Shown here: piece by piece, positions 34,501 to 43,001 of the stretch | Position numbering within the stretch: position 1 is the stretch's first letter | Layout of the letters: each line of letters opens with the position of its first letter | From: JAGWBG01 sp034421095 | Lineage (GTDB): Bacteria > Chloroflexota > Dehalococcoidia > Lucifugimonadales > JAGWBF01 | Length of the DNA stretch: 64,000 nucleotides | NCBI GenBank assembly: GCA_034421095.1 | Contig: DAOUKR010000035.1 | Location: 62,001 to 126,000 of the forward strand | Direction of reading: 5' to 3' | Notes under the pieces: generated by a model | Databases searched by the model: none | What the model was told of the DNA's origin: nothing | What the model saw: only the letters and a program-made list of their open reading frames with translations | Made by a program: the position numbers and the translations under genes

Positions 34501-36031
34501 GCCGGCGAATCCTTCGTAGCCGGCGGAGCAGACGGCTCTTCCCCAGGCCCCATCTGGCATTCAGGGCGAGGAACGTCCCACCCATAAGGGCGAGCAGCGC
34601 AATATCTGCAGGTATTCTTGCGGCTCCTTCTGAGGGACCATTACAGCTTCTAGCAGACCTCGGGCTTGCGCCCTCATCCGACGTAACGGGGCGTTCGGAT
34701 GAGTCGCCCGCGTCTGACACGGGGGTAGGGTCTGTCCGTGGCGTTGGACCAGGAGTGGCTTCATTGTCCACGCCCCCGGGGGCATCCTCAGCTTGGGGTT
34801 CTGGTTGGGAATCACCTCCAGCAGATAGTTCACGCTCAAGCTCTGCGGGCGATGGCAACGGCTCCAGGCCTACAGCCAGACGCCATTCGGTGTCCAGGCC
34901 GTACTGGTCGAATCCATAGGTCAAATTCAACGCTTCGTCAACGGAGGAGCTTGTCTGAAACGCCTTCATCAGCTCTGCCATCTTCCCCTCACCGTAACGG
35001 TCTATGAGGTAAGAGACAACGGACTTCCCATGCCCGTACGTGATCAGTATGTCGTCGGGGTCCCCGGTGAATTCCTGCTGGTACCACAATGGCTTGAGAC
35101 GGCGGGTGAAAACGGCGTAGTTAAGTGCCCAGTCGTAGTGAGGTGTCTTGTCCACGTTCCCGAACTCGGCCAGTCCTTCGTTAAGCCATACGGGAACCCT
35201 GCTGTAGCCCTGCCCGGCGGCATCGGACACGAGTATGTGGGTAATCTCGTGGGAAGCGATCCCGGTGACGGTAGTATCTGAGGCCAGCACAAGCACCACA
35301 CGCTCTACAGGGTAGGCTTGGCCGTCTGTGCGAAGGTCCTGTCTCACGGCCTGAGACCGGAAAGGCAAGGCCCTGGCCATGTCCCTGTAATTGCTGTAAG
35401 CCACCACCTTTATGGGTTCCTCAAGGGCTACGTCCAGCACACGGCCCATCTCCTCAACGGTCTGTTGGGTTGCCTCAAGCACAGTCTGAGCCCGCTTTTC
35501 TACGAAGTCGCCGTAGTAATAAACGGTTATGAATCCGTCGTCACTGGCAACGGATTTCCACTCCAGGGACTCGTCCAGGTAAAGATATTCCCGGTCCTCC
35601 GTTTGCAGCACCCTCCCGGCCATGTCTCGGATTTCGTAGGAGTACCGGATGACCGTGCCGGGGGGCCTGTGGTTCGGGCCAATTCCGGTATCCATGACGT
35701 ACTCGCCGTCAACCTCCCTACCGGGTACTATGTCCAGGTATCCGTAGGTGCTACGCTCAGTGCCCAGAGGTTTCAGGAACACCCGTACCTCATCTATGGG
35801 GTCGGGGCCAACTGCGGCGATGTTAAAGGTAACGTTGTCAGGGAATTTGCTATCCACCTTCTCTGAAACAATCCGAATCTCGCTTGGGTCAGGCTGGGTG
35901 GGCTCCTGCCCCAACACAGCCGTGATAGGAAGTGCGAGCGCCCACACCAGGGACAACGCCAGAAGCAGGAAAGTGACGCGTGTAATTATTCGAGTTCCCT
36001 GAGCGCGAGACCTGCCGCCCATTGAAATCAC
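34463..36031 (-). CDS. Peptidase MA-like metalloprotease, membrane-anchored
   Basis: Exported protein of 522 residues. Signal sequence with hydrophobic core (VTFLLLALSLVWALALPITA). A beta-rich domain follows, then a gluzincin domain with GIASHEITHILV (HExxH) and VWLNEGLAEFGN, whose Glu is the third zinc ligand. Next is a Pro/Thr/Asp-rich stretch, a C-terminal helix (ADIALLALMGGTFLALNA) and an Arg-rich cytosolic end. The domain matches PF13485-type peptidase MA. GTG 36031 is chosen because GGAGG lies eight bases upstream. The final residues are encoded by a family A repeat, which has remodelled the C-terminus. Confidence 0.88.
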   Translation of the reverse strand: MISMGGRSRAQGTRIITRVTFLLLALSLVWALALPITAVLGQEPTQPDPSEIRIVSEKVDSKFPDNVTFNIAAVGPDPIDEVRVFLKPLGTERSTYGYLDIVPGREVDGEYVMDTGIGPNHRPPGTVIRYSYEIRDMAGRVLQTEDREYLYLDESLEWKSVASDDGFITVYYYGDFVEKRAQTVLEATQQTVEEMGRVLDVALEEPIKVVAYSNYRDMARALPFRSQAVRQDLRTDGQAYPVERVVLVLASDTTVTGIASHEITHILVSDAAGQGYSRVPVWLNEGLAEFGNVDKTPHYDWALNYAVFTRRLKPLWYQQEFTGDPDDILITYGHGKSVVSYLIDRYGEGKMAELMKAFQTSSSVDEALNLTYGFDQYGLDTEWRLAVGLEPLPSPAELERELSAGGDSQPEPQAEDAPGGVDNEATPGPTPRTDPTPVSDAGDSSERPVTSDEGASPRSARSCNGPSEGAARIPADIALLALMGGTFLALNARWGLGKSRLLRRLRRIRRPRARSPDPSCPP

Positions 36032-36118
36032 GACTTTGTCCTCCAATCGGCTGGAAGTTGCCCCTATAATTAAATTGTATATGTTACAGGCTGGTTTGTC
36101 CAAAAATAGCAAGTGGTG
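36032..36118. other. Start of the 674-base gene-free region before yvcK
   Basis: AT-rich, with TATAAT on the plus strand near 36065. The rest of the gap to 36705 holds one long palindromic element and two family A copies; no gene is seen. Confidence 0.5.
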
Positions 36119-36260
36119 GGAGAAGTGCAAAACTCAATTTGCCCTACTCCGTCACTCCCGGGAAAGCGGGAGTCCAGAGTATATCGGGGCATGGATTCCG
36201 GCTCAAGGCCGGAATGACGGAGTGTAGACTGAAGCGAAATGCGTAGTTTTACACTTCTCC
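36119..36260. mobile_element. 142-bp palindromic MITE-like element
   Basis: Ends are GGAGAAGTGCAAAACT (36119-36134) and AGTTTTACACTTCTCC (36245-36260), 15 of 16 complementary. Inside, CTACTCCGTCACTCC pairs with GGAATGACGGAGTGTAG, and the centre holds ATTCCGGCTCAAGGCCGGAA. The whole element can fold on itself. No coding capacity. Confidence 0.65.
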
Positions 36261-36390
36261 AGGTGGTGAACAGGATCCTATTCACTTCTGCCTGGTGGGC
36301 AGCGGGCAGCCTCGAGAATTGTAAGGCCCTGGGATACACTGCCATGTGACCTTGACTTATACCATGTGAGACCATATACTAGGCAACGTC

Positions 36391-36430
36391 ATCCACCCGC
36401 TTTACGGGAGATTCGTCCAAGGCGGGCGGA
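36391..36430 (+). repeat. Palindromic element, family A copy
   Basis: ATCCACCCGCTTTACGGGAG, then ATTCGTCCAAGGCGGGCGGA. Outer arms are nearly complementary. Confidence 0.7.
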
Positions 36431-36616
36431 ACAGGCCTCACCTGTGGGCGCCAGGCCGGGTAGCAAAAGAGAGGTTTCCCCCTTGTCCCAGGCAACGGCA
36501 AGGCCCTCCGGTCATCATCTCCAAGCAATAGTGAAGAGTTACTTCTCCCTAAGCCAAGGTGCTACCCCCACGCTTGTCTTGCTCCAGATTATAGGATGAC
36601 TGGAAGGCCCTACCCT

Positions 36617-36663
36617 ATCCGCCCGCTCTTCGGGAGATTGGTCTAAGGCGGGCGGTAAAGTCG
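36617..36663 (+). repeat. Palindromic element, family A copy with perfect outer arms
   Basis: CCGCCCGC at the left and GCGGGCGG at the right are exact reverse complements. The core reads TCTTCGGGAGATTGGTCTAA. It lies about 45 bases before the yvcK ribosome-binding site. Confidence 0.75.
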
Positions 36664-36705
36664 CGCCCCGCAAGCATTGTGCTGAGGCGGCAGGAGATAC
36701 GGTAT

Positions 36706-37707
36706 ATGGACAAGAAGAAGATCGTGGTTGTGGGTGGTGGAACGGGTAATCACACCACCCTCAGCGGTCTGAAATATGAGGACTGCGACCTCACGGCAGT
36801 GGTCGCCATGACCGACAGCGGCGGTAGCTCCGGGCGGCTCAGGGCGGAGCTGGGCCAACTGCCGCCGGGGGACATCAGACAATGCCTCGTGGCCCTTGCC
36901 CCCGATGACCGCTCCAGTGCGCTGATGGCACGTCTTCTTGATTACAGGTTCAACGCCGGAAGCGGCCTCAACGGGCATAGCTTTGGCAACCTGTTTCTAA
37001 CGGCCCTTACGGAGATAACGGGTAACACCGCCACCGCCATAGAAGAGGCTTCCCGTATGCTCTCCATAAGGGGAACGGTACTGCCGGTAACCCTCAGCAA
37101 GTCAACCCTTGTAGCATGCCTGAAGGATGGCTCTAACGTCGTAGGCGAAGCCAATATAGACCAGCGTAGCGAAAATCTGGATGTGCCTATAGACTACGTT
37201 TATCTGGAACCCAAGGCCTACGCCTACCCACCCGTGCTGGAGGCTATCGAAACCGCCGACGCCATAATCATGGGGCCGGGCGACATTTACACCAGCATCC
37301 TTCCCAACCTGCTGGTGGAGGACGTATCAGAGGCCATCAAGAGTTCAAATGCGCTGAAGATTTGCCTCTGCAATCTGATGACCAAGCGGGGGGAGTCCGA
37401 CGGATTCAAGGCATCCGACTTCGTGAACCTGATACGGGAATACCTGGGCACGACCAGCCCTCTGGACTATCTGGTGGTCAATAGCGCTCCCTACCCCGAG
37501 AGGCTTTTACAGAGGTATAGTTCGTCCGGGCAGTACCCGGTGGACGTTGACCTGGCTGAGTGCAGCAAGATGGTCAAAAATGTGGTCCGGGAGCCACTGC
37601 TGTCCGCCGGTGTGTATCTCCGCCATGACCCCCATGCCCTTGCCAGCACCATAATGGGCATCCTGAAGTCGCAAGCCCTCAATTCAAGGCGTACTATCCA
37701 CGCTTGA
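36706..37707 (+). CDS. yvcK: YvcK/CofD-like gluconeogenesis factor family protein
   Basis: A 333-residue cytosolic protein of the YvcK group, which binds UDP-GlcNAc and influences cell-wall precursor supply in Firmicutes. Seen: KKIVVVGGGTGNHTTLSGL, VVAMTDSGGSSGRLR (the hallmark), LPPGDIRQCLVAL, GLNGHSFGNLFLTAL and IIMGPGDIYTSILPNLLV. ATG 36706 (MDKKK) follows GCAGGAG; an upstream start at 36679 is less likely. The next gene is glmS, which makes glucosamine-6-P, so the pair fits a role in amino-sugar supply. The usual rapZ and whiA neighbours are not seen. Confidence 0.9.
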   Translation: MDKKKIVVVGGGTGNHTTLSGLKYEDCDLTAVVAMTDSGGSSGRLRAELGQLPPGDIRQCLVALAPDDRSSALMARLLDYRFNAGSGLNGHSFGNLFLTALTEITGNTATAIEEASRMLSIRGTVLPVTLSKSTLVACLKDGSNVVGEANIDQRSENLDVPIDYVYLEPKAYAYPPVLEAIETADAIIMGPGDIYTSILPNLLVEDVSEAIKSSNALKICLCNLMTKRGESDGFKASDFVNLIREYLGTTSPLDYLVVNSAPYPERLLQRYSSSGQYPVDVDLAECSKMVKNVVREPLLSAGVYLRHDPHALASTIMGILKSQALNSRRTIHA

Positions 37708-37767
37708 ACATGTTCTGACAAGAAAAGGATATTATCTTTCTCAGCCACGACACATTCGAGGCCGAAA

Positions 37768-37788
37768 CTCCGGGACTTGTGCCCGGAG
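37768..37788 (+). promoter_or_regulatory. Hairpin in the glmS leader
   Basis: CTCCGGG, loop ACTTGTG, CCCGGAG: a perfect seven-pair stem 53 bases before the glmS ATG. It could be a yvcK terminator without T-run or a leader structure. It does not resemble a glmS ribozyme. No strong ribosome-binding site is seen before glmS. Confidence 0.4.
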
Positions 37789-37840
37789 CCGGTTTCTTCG
37801 CTCCACCAGGACAACGTCACAATGAAAAGAGCATATTAGT

Positions 37841-39751
37841 ATGTGTGGTATCGTTGGATATTTGGGGCATAGAGAGGCGTGGCCCATAGTCCTGACCGGA
37901 CTCCAACGTCTGGCATATCGCGGCTACGACAGCGCCGGTATAGCAATCATTTCCCCTTCAGGCCAACTGAAAGTCCACAAGTCCGTTGGGAAGGTTAAGG
38001 AAATCGAGGCTTCCCAAATGCCCGGATTTCCCAAGGGCCACCTGGGACTGGGCCATACCCGCTGGGCTACCCACGGCAAACCTACCGACGTCAACGCTCA
38101 TCCCCATACCGATTGCCGTGGCGACATAGCGGCAGTGCACAACGGGATTGTGGAGAACTACCTTCAAATCAAAGAGAGACTCCTTTCTCAGGGCCACACC
38201 TTCACCTCGGAGACTGACACCGAAGTAATACCTCACCTCATCGAAGAAGGCCTCGAAAACGGTCTGAGCTTTGAAGAGGCATTCATGTCAATGGGGGCTC
38301 AACTCCAGGGGTCTCAGGCCATTGTCGCCGTCTGCAGAGGAGAGAAGTCCGCCCGCTTTTCGGGAGGTTCGTCTGTGGCGGGCGAGAAAGGGTCGCGACT
38401 GCGAACGCCAGGCTCGAAGCTCCTGGCTATGCGTTTGGGCAATGCCGGGGGCATCGTGGTAGCCCACCGTCCGGGCGAATCAATGGTCAGCAGCGATCTT
38501 CAGGCAATAGCTTCCTTCACCGATAACGTCAGCTTCCTGGAAGATGGCGAGACGGCCGTTCTGACGGAAGAGAAGGTTGAATTTTTTGGTCCCGGTGGTA
38601 AGCCAGTTGAGAAAAGCTCTCAACCGGTCTCCCCGATAGCCGGGTGGGTAGACAAAGAGGGTTACAAACACTTCATGCTGAAAGAGATAATGGAGCAGCC
38701 GAGGGTGGCAACCAACGCTCTGAGTGGACGGGTGAACTTCGAGAGTGGTGAGGTGGTCCTGGACGATTTCCCCCTTTCCGATGATGAGGTTAGAGCGCTT
38801 CAGAGGGTGGTGCTTATAGGATGCGGTACCAGCCTTCACGCAGCCATGGTAGCGAGGTATTTGCTGGAGGACTTGGCCGGCATCCCTGCTGAGGTGGATA
38901 ACGGCTCGGAATACCGCTACCGAAGCTTCCATACGGATAAAAGGACATTGGTAATCTCCGTAGGACAATCGGGGGAGACCGCCGATACCCTGGCAGCGAT
39001 GTCATCGGTTTTGGAAAAGGGTGGAAGGCTATTTACCGTGTGCAACGTTGAAGGGAGCCAGGCAACCCGTCTGGCTGAGGGTACATTGTACATGAGGTCC
39101 GGGCCTGAGATAGGAGTAGCCAGCACCAAGACCTTCATTGGGTCTCTAATCGCCCTCTCTCTCCTATCCGTCTATTTGGGGCAAGTCAGGGGGTATACCG
39201 ACCGTGCCCGCTCAAGGGAAATCGTGGGTAATCTGGCCCGCGTACCCCATCTCCTGGGTAGAATTCTGGCAGACCAGGAACCCTACGAGAGGCTGGCAAG
39301 GCGGTACCACAGGTACGATAACTTCCTGTATCTGGGCAGAGGAATCACTTACCCGATAGCTATTGAAGGGGCCTTGAAGCTGAAGGAGATAAGCTATATC
39401 CACGCCGAGGGATACCCCGCCGGTGAGATGAAACATGGCCCCATCGCCCTCATAGACCCCGGTATGCCCGTTGTGGCCATCGCGCCCGACTACTCTCTGT
39501 ACGACAAGATGGTCAACAACATCAAAGAAGTCAAAGCCAGGGACGGCATAGTAATCGCCATAGTCACAGAGGGGAACCCGGAGCTTCCTTCCCAGGTTGA
39601 TGAGGTACTATACATGCCCCGTTGCCCTGAAATACTTACCCCTCTCTTGGCGACGGTGCCGGTGCAACTACTGGCCTACCACATAGCCGTCCGACGCGGC
39701 TGCGATGTAGACCAGCCCCGCAATCTGGCAAAGTCGGTGACAGTCGAATAA
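37841..39751 (+). CDS. glmS: Glutamine-fructose-6-phosphate aminotransferase with an in-frame repeat insertion
   Basis: Makes glucosamine-6-phosphate from fructose-6-P and glutamine; 636 residues. The N-terminal Cys2 nucleophile is in MCGIVGYLGH; HTRWATHGKP and HNGIVENY follow in the glutaminase domain. Two SIS domains hold IGCGTSLHAAM, SVGQSGETADTLAAM and AEGYPAGEMKHGPIALID, ending LAKSVTVE. At about residues 168-191 the chain reads GEKSARFSGGSSVAGEKGSR and so on. Homologues run straight from the Arg-Asp-Glu-like turn into LxALRLGNAGG. The extra roughly 22 residues are encoded by a complete family A palindromic repeat, read without a stop. The reading frame is otherwise intact, so the enzyme is presumably active. 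Confidence 0.95.
   Translation: MCGIVGYLGHREAWPIVLTGLQRLAYRGYDSAGIAIISPSGQLKVHKSVGKVKEIEASQMPGFPKGHLGLGHTRWATHGKPTDVNAHPHTDCRGDIAAVHNGIVENYLQIKERLLSQGHTFTSETDTEVIPHLIEEGLENGLSFEEAFMSMGAQLQGSQAIVAVCRGEKSARFSGGSSVAGEKGSRLRTPGSKLLAMRLGNAGGIVVAHRPGESMVSSDLQAIASFTDNVSFLEDGETAVLTEEKVEFFGPGGKPVEKSSQPVSPIAGWVDKEGYKHFMLKEIMEQPRVATNALSGRVNFESGEVVLDDFPLSDDEVRALQRVVLIGCGTSLHAAMVARYLLEDLAGIPAEVDNGSEYRYRSFHTDKRTLVISVGQSGETADTLAAMSSVLEKGGRLFTVCNVEGSQATRLAEGTLYMRSGPEIGVASTKTFIGSLIALSLLSVYLGQVRGYTDRARSREIVGNLARVPHLLGRILADQEPYERLARRYHRYDNFLYLGRGITYPIAIEGALKLKEISYIHAEGYPAGEMKHGPIALIDPGMPVVAIAPDYSLYDKMVNNIKEVKARDGIVIAIVTEGNPELPSQVDEVLYMPRCPEILTPLLATVPVQLLAYHIAVRRGCDVDQPRNLAKSVTVE
38347..38415 (+). repeat. Palindromic element, family A, inserted in frame inside glmS
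   Basis: GTCCGCCCGCTTTTCGGGAG, then GTTCGTCTGTGGCGGGCGAG and the tail AAAGGGTCGCGACTGCG. Core and tail match the intergenic copy at 34436-34500. Its length in coding terms is a multiple of three and it has no stop in the used frame. Confidence 0.85.
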
Positions 39752-39960
39752 GAGGCTGGGACCTCTTCCGACCATTAGAATATGGAATTAGAGCTTAACG
39801 CATCACCCCCATCTTGCAACACCTACGCCACTAATGGCATAATCGGAACCAAATACGTAAATCCACGTCCAGCTGCAAGGGGAGAGGAATCCTGTAAGTT
39901 GAGCTACTGGGTCTATGAGGACGGCCCTGCTAAAGAAGGCAACCGTCTTATCGGGGGGAC
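39752..39960. other. Gap after glmS, no gene seen
   Basis: A possible 63-codon frame at 39782-39973 lacks a ribosome-binding site and any recognisable motif. It is not called. Confidence 0.5.
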
Positions 39961-40110
39961 ATTGACAGGTTGACCATCAGGATGCAGGATTTATTGCACG
40001 ATAACTACGGCATCAGCCACGTCACCTTACATCTGGAGTGAACTGTGGAGGGTTGCACCGAAGACCACCACGTCGGCCACCTGATGGCGGAAGCACGCCC
40101 TGCGAGGTGA
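39961..40110 (+). pseudogene. C-terminal remnant of a CDF-type cation efflux protein
   Basis: One frame reads DRLTIRMQDLLHDNYGIS, then HVTLHLE, a TGA at 40039-40041, and continues TVEGCTEDHHVGHLMAEARP to a second TGA. The pattern LxxxYGIxHVTLxLE followed by a Cys/His-rich tail is the conserved end of cation diffusion facilitator (Zn/Co/Cd) transporters. There is a TAA at 39931 and no upstream transporter sequence, so this is the decayed tail of a lost gene. The in-frame TGA probably reflects decay. Confidence 0.5.
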
Positions 40111-40267
40111 GGCAGTTCCGCTCAGAAGGTGCTTCCTAGTAAGCTGCCGAGTGAGTCTGGCAAGGCCCACTCAGATATAACCACGCAGGGACTGGCGGGC
40201 CTGTTCAGAACATCCCCGGGTTCAGAAGGGTGTATGGCGCACAGGGAGGAATGACATGCCGAGGTTC
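40111..40267. other. Gap between the CDF remnant and the next gene
   Basis: No gene, tRNA or clear hairpin seen. Confidence 0.4.
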
Positions 40268-40906
40268 TCAAGGCTTTGGAGCAGGGTCAACCCTTTTTAG
40301 AATTCGGTTTCTCACATTAGTTATGAGCATTACGACCCCCATGATGAGACGCAAGGCAAACTCCAGAACTATAAGGAACGCGAGATAGTACAGTATGTTC
40401 TCGCTGTTATCGTCAGCCTCCTTGAGGGTATCAAGCGACCCTGAAACAGAAAAGAAAGACGCGTCAATAAGGAAGATGGCCAGGACCGCGAAGGGCAGAA
40501 TCTTTGACAGGTCCTTGGACAGGTCTTCGTTGTAGTAGGCTGCTATACGGATGGCGCTGACTGTGGCTAGCGCCATCAACAGTATGTCTGAAAAAGGTTG
40601 CTCTTTCGAGAGGAAGGTCAATATCAAAGCTAGGACTGCGAACCAAAAGAAGGCAACGGCCGGAAACAGGATAATGTACTTCAGAATGTAGAAGGCGAAC
40701 TGGTACAGGATATGTGCCAATCGAAAACGTGACTCTGCGTATCTGGCTATGTTCAACTCAAACATGTCCCGAGAAGCCACGAACATGTAGAACTTGAAGA
40801 CGAAGATTGCGTAGACGGTTATTCCGATAACGTAGACGGCCACAGGTCTCAACAGGTCTAGGGCGTCATTGATGTCCAGTCCATTGGTGAAGATGTTGAT
40901 GTCCAT
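40268..40906 (-). CDS. Uncharacterised four-helix membrane protein
   Basis: A 212-residue protein with about four to five hydrophobic segments (VAVYVIGITVYAIFVFKFYM, FILKYIILFPAVAFFWFAVL, ILPFAVLAIFLIDASFF, and NILYYLAFLIVLEFALRLIM) and a positively charged C-terminus (RNRILKRVDPAPKP). GACGAGG precedes the ATG. AT content is higher than in neighbours. I do not recognise the family. It is divergent from a solute-binding lipoprotein gene, with 290 bases between them in which nothing else is seen. Confidence 0.8.
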   Translation of the reverse strand: MDINIFTNGLDINDALDLLRPVAVYVIGITVYAIFVFKFYMFVASRDMFELNIARYAESRFRLAHILYQFAFYILKYIILFPAVAFFWFAVLALILTFLSKEQPFSDILLMALATVSAIRIAAYYNEDLSKDLSKILPFAVLAIFLIDASFFSVSGSLDTLKEADDNSENILYYLAFLIVLEFALRLIMGVVMLITNVRNRILKRVDPAPKP

Positions 40907-41196
40907 AAGCCTCGTCTTTCATGGCAGAAACTTCAGATATAGACGCAGCGACATGAGCGGCAAGGGAGGGAAAATGGACCCAGCCGACGTGACTTCCAAT
41001 GGAATGAAATCTGTCATGGACATGTGGTCCTGAGCCATACACTCTAGCGGGCGGCGGATTTTTAATCCCCCAGTCCCGCTGATTTTCCCTTGGTAATTGT
41101 ATCACAAATCAAGAGAGGCTAAAGTGCCTAGCAGCGTGTCGGTCAGGCTATCACATCCTCAAAGCCGCCCGTCTGCTGCCGGAAGGAAAGAGACCC

Positions 41197-42447
41197 ATGC
41201 TAAACTGCAAGACCGGACTTATCACCGCATTGATAGCGCTCGTTCTGGTGGTCGTCTCATGCGGCGGACAGGATTTCGAAGCCGGCCCCTTAGGGGTGGT
41301 GGAAGTGGACGACGGCGAAGCAATTCACATACGTTCGATGCAGGTCCTCACCGAGCTTGGTGACCTGGGTATTCCCAACCATCGGGGCGTCGCAATGGCT
41401 GTGGGAGACTATGGCCCTATCAAGGGGCACGAAGTCTCGTTGGGCGCTGCCCTCGACTCCCTCTGTACGGAGGAGGGTGGTCAAGCAGCCGCCGATACCG
41501 TTATCGGCGACCCCCGAGTAGTCGGTGTCATCGGCACGTCATGCTCCGTCGCTGCGAGCGCCGCTTCACCGATCATCAGCGAGGCCGGCCTGTCAATGGT
41601 CTCTCCGTCCAATACGTCTCCCTCACTTACCTCGGACCTTCTCGGAAACGAAGGTTCCAACTACCACCCCGGCTACTACCGGACCTCCAACAACGACCTT
41701 TACCAGGCGCAGGCGGTGGCTCGCTTCTCCTACAACGAGCTTGGCTTGCACAGGGTAGCCGCCATCCACGACGGCGACCCCTACACATCCGGTCTCACCG
41801 CCGCCTTCGTCAGCGCCTTTGAGAACCTCGGCGGCTCGGTCACCGTTGTCTCCGTTAGCAGGGGTGATACTGACATGGTTCCAGTCCTAACCCAAATTGC
41901 AGCTAGCAGACCGGACGGCCTCTTCTTCCCTCTTTTCCAGAACGAAGGTGCTCATATAGTCCGGCAGATAGGCCGGGTAGCCGGACTTGAGGACGTCACA
42001 CTGATTGGAGGGGCAGCCCTGCTGGTCTCTGAGTTCCTCGCCATTCCCGAGTCCGAGGGCGTTTACCTCCCAGGCCCGGAGTCCAGCTTTGGCGACAACA
42101 CCAACGAGGCGACGGGGAAGAGCGGCGACCAGATTATTGCCGACTATCGAGAGCAGTACGACGAGGCGCCCACATCTGCCTACCTACCCCACTCCTATGA
42201 CGCAACCACTATTCTCCTACGAGCCATCGAAGATGTTGCAGTTTCTGATGGAGATACTCTCTTCATCGACCGGGCCAAGCTCCGGGAGGCGCTGACTGGC
42301 ATCACTGGCTTCAGTGGTATCATCGGGACCATCTCTTGCGACGAGTTCGGGGACTGCGGGACCGGCTTCGTTCAGATAATGCACCACACCGATTCCAGCG
42401 TTACCGATGTTGGGGAGTTGCCCGTAGTTCACAGATTCGCGCCCTGA
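41197..42447 (+). CDS. Branched-chain amino acid-type solute-binding lipoprotein
   Basis: Surface binding protein of 416 residues (periplasmic-binding-protein type 1, LivJ-like). Signal peptide with lipobox VVVSCGGQ. The body has GVAMAVGDYGPIKGHEV, VVGVIGTSCSVAASAASPII, FYNELG-like hinge (ARFSYNELGLHRVAAIHD), and YLPHSYDATTILLRAIE near the end. Expected ligands are amino acids, amides or aromatic compounds. No permease or ATPase gene is adjacent, so it works with components encoded elsewhere. GGAAGGAAAG precedes the ATG. Confidence 0.9.
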   Translation: MLNCKTGLITALIALVLVVVSCGGQDFEAGPLGVVEVDDGEAIHIRSMQVLTELGDLGIPNHRGVAMAVGDYGPIKGHEVSLGAALDSLCTEEGGQAAADTVIGDPRVVGVIGTSCSVAASAASPIISEAGLSMVSPSNTSPSLTSDLLGNEGSNYHPGYYRTSNNDLYQAQAVARFSYNELGLHRVAAIHDGDPYTSGLTAAFVSAFENLGGSVTVVSVSRGDTDMVPVLTQIAASRPDGLFFPLFQNEGAHIVRQIGRVAGLEDVTLIGGAALLVSEFLAIPESEGVYLPGPESSFGDNTNEATGKSGDQIIADYREQYDEAPTSAYLPHSYDATTILLRAIEDVAVSDGDTLFIDRAKLREALTGITGFSGIIGTISCDEFGDCGTGFVQIMHHTDSSVTDVGELPVVHRFAP

Positions 42448-42458
42448 CCGCGGGACGC

Positions 42459-42866
42459 CTATTCAGATGCCTTGGTTCCGATATGCTCCAAGGCAGCCCT
42501 CGTCAGGAAGCCCGAGCGTGTCTCGCCCTCCCGCTTGGCCCACTCATCAATCGTGGCAAGCATCCGGGATGGCATGGTGATGTTAATTCGCACTGCTTTG
42601 TCGGGAATTCGCGCCAAGTCCACGTCTACGAACCCCCAAACACCGTCCCGATAGTCCTCATTGTTGATGTGCGACTGGATGGGACTTGTCTGGGGAAGTG
42701 GTTCCCCATCGGCCAGCATCCCCTCAAGATGCAACAGAATAGCCTCCTGGACGGCGCCAAAGGCATCGTCTAGGGTATCACCGCCGGAGAAACAGCCGGG
42801 CAGGTCGGGAACCGTGACCCCATAACTGCTTCCCTCGTCCTTATGGACCACTATCGCAAATCGCAT
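42459..42866 (-). CDS. hicB: HicB-family protein with ribbon-helix-helix domain
   Basis: A 135-residue two-domain protein. The N-terminal HicB fold is AIVVHKDEGSSYGVTVPDLPGCFSGGDTLDDAF, with the PDLPGC and SGGDT hallmarks. The C-terminal ribbon-helix-helix DNA-binding part has RINITMPSRMLATIDEWAKR and SGFLTRAALEHI. HicB normally neutralises the HicA mRNase toxin and represses the pair. No HicA-sized gene is found on either side, so it may be solitary. ATG 42866 follows GGAGAG. A 15-base palindrome lies just upstream. Confidence 0.88.
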   Translation of the reverse strand: MRFAIVVHKDEGSSYGVTVPDLPGCFSGGDTLDDAFGAVQEAILLHLEGMLADGEPLPQTSPIQSHINNEDYRDGVWGFVDVDLARIPDKAVRINITMPSRMLATIDEWAKREGETRSGFLTRAALEHIGTKASE

Positions 42867-42888
42867 CAGCGTTCTCTCCAATTTTATT

Positions 42889-42903
42889 GTGTATAATATA
42901 CAC
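42889..42903. promoter_or_regulatory. Candidate HicB operator
   Basis: GTGTATAATATACAC is a perfect inverted repeat (seven-base arms, central A) 23 bases upstream of the hicB ATG. It contains TATAAT on the plus strand and TATTAT on the minus strand, so a bound ribbon-helix-helix protein would cover a -10 box. Confidence 0.55.
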
Positions 42904-43001
42904 ACCACGAGCAAAAGTGCTAAGCTTTCTCGTAGAGGATTCCAGATTGAGAGTAGCCTCCGGCTCAAAAGTCTTGCAACTTAGCCCATGAAGGAAGTCC
43001 A

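Noticed and set aside
37768..37788. glmS riboswitch/ribozyme
   Set aside because: The leader has a simple hairpin only; the conserved ribozyme core is not present.
39782..39973. Open frame of 63 codons after glmS
   Set aside because: No ribosome-binding site, composition unlike neighbours, no motif.
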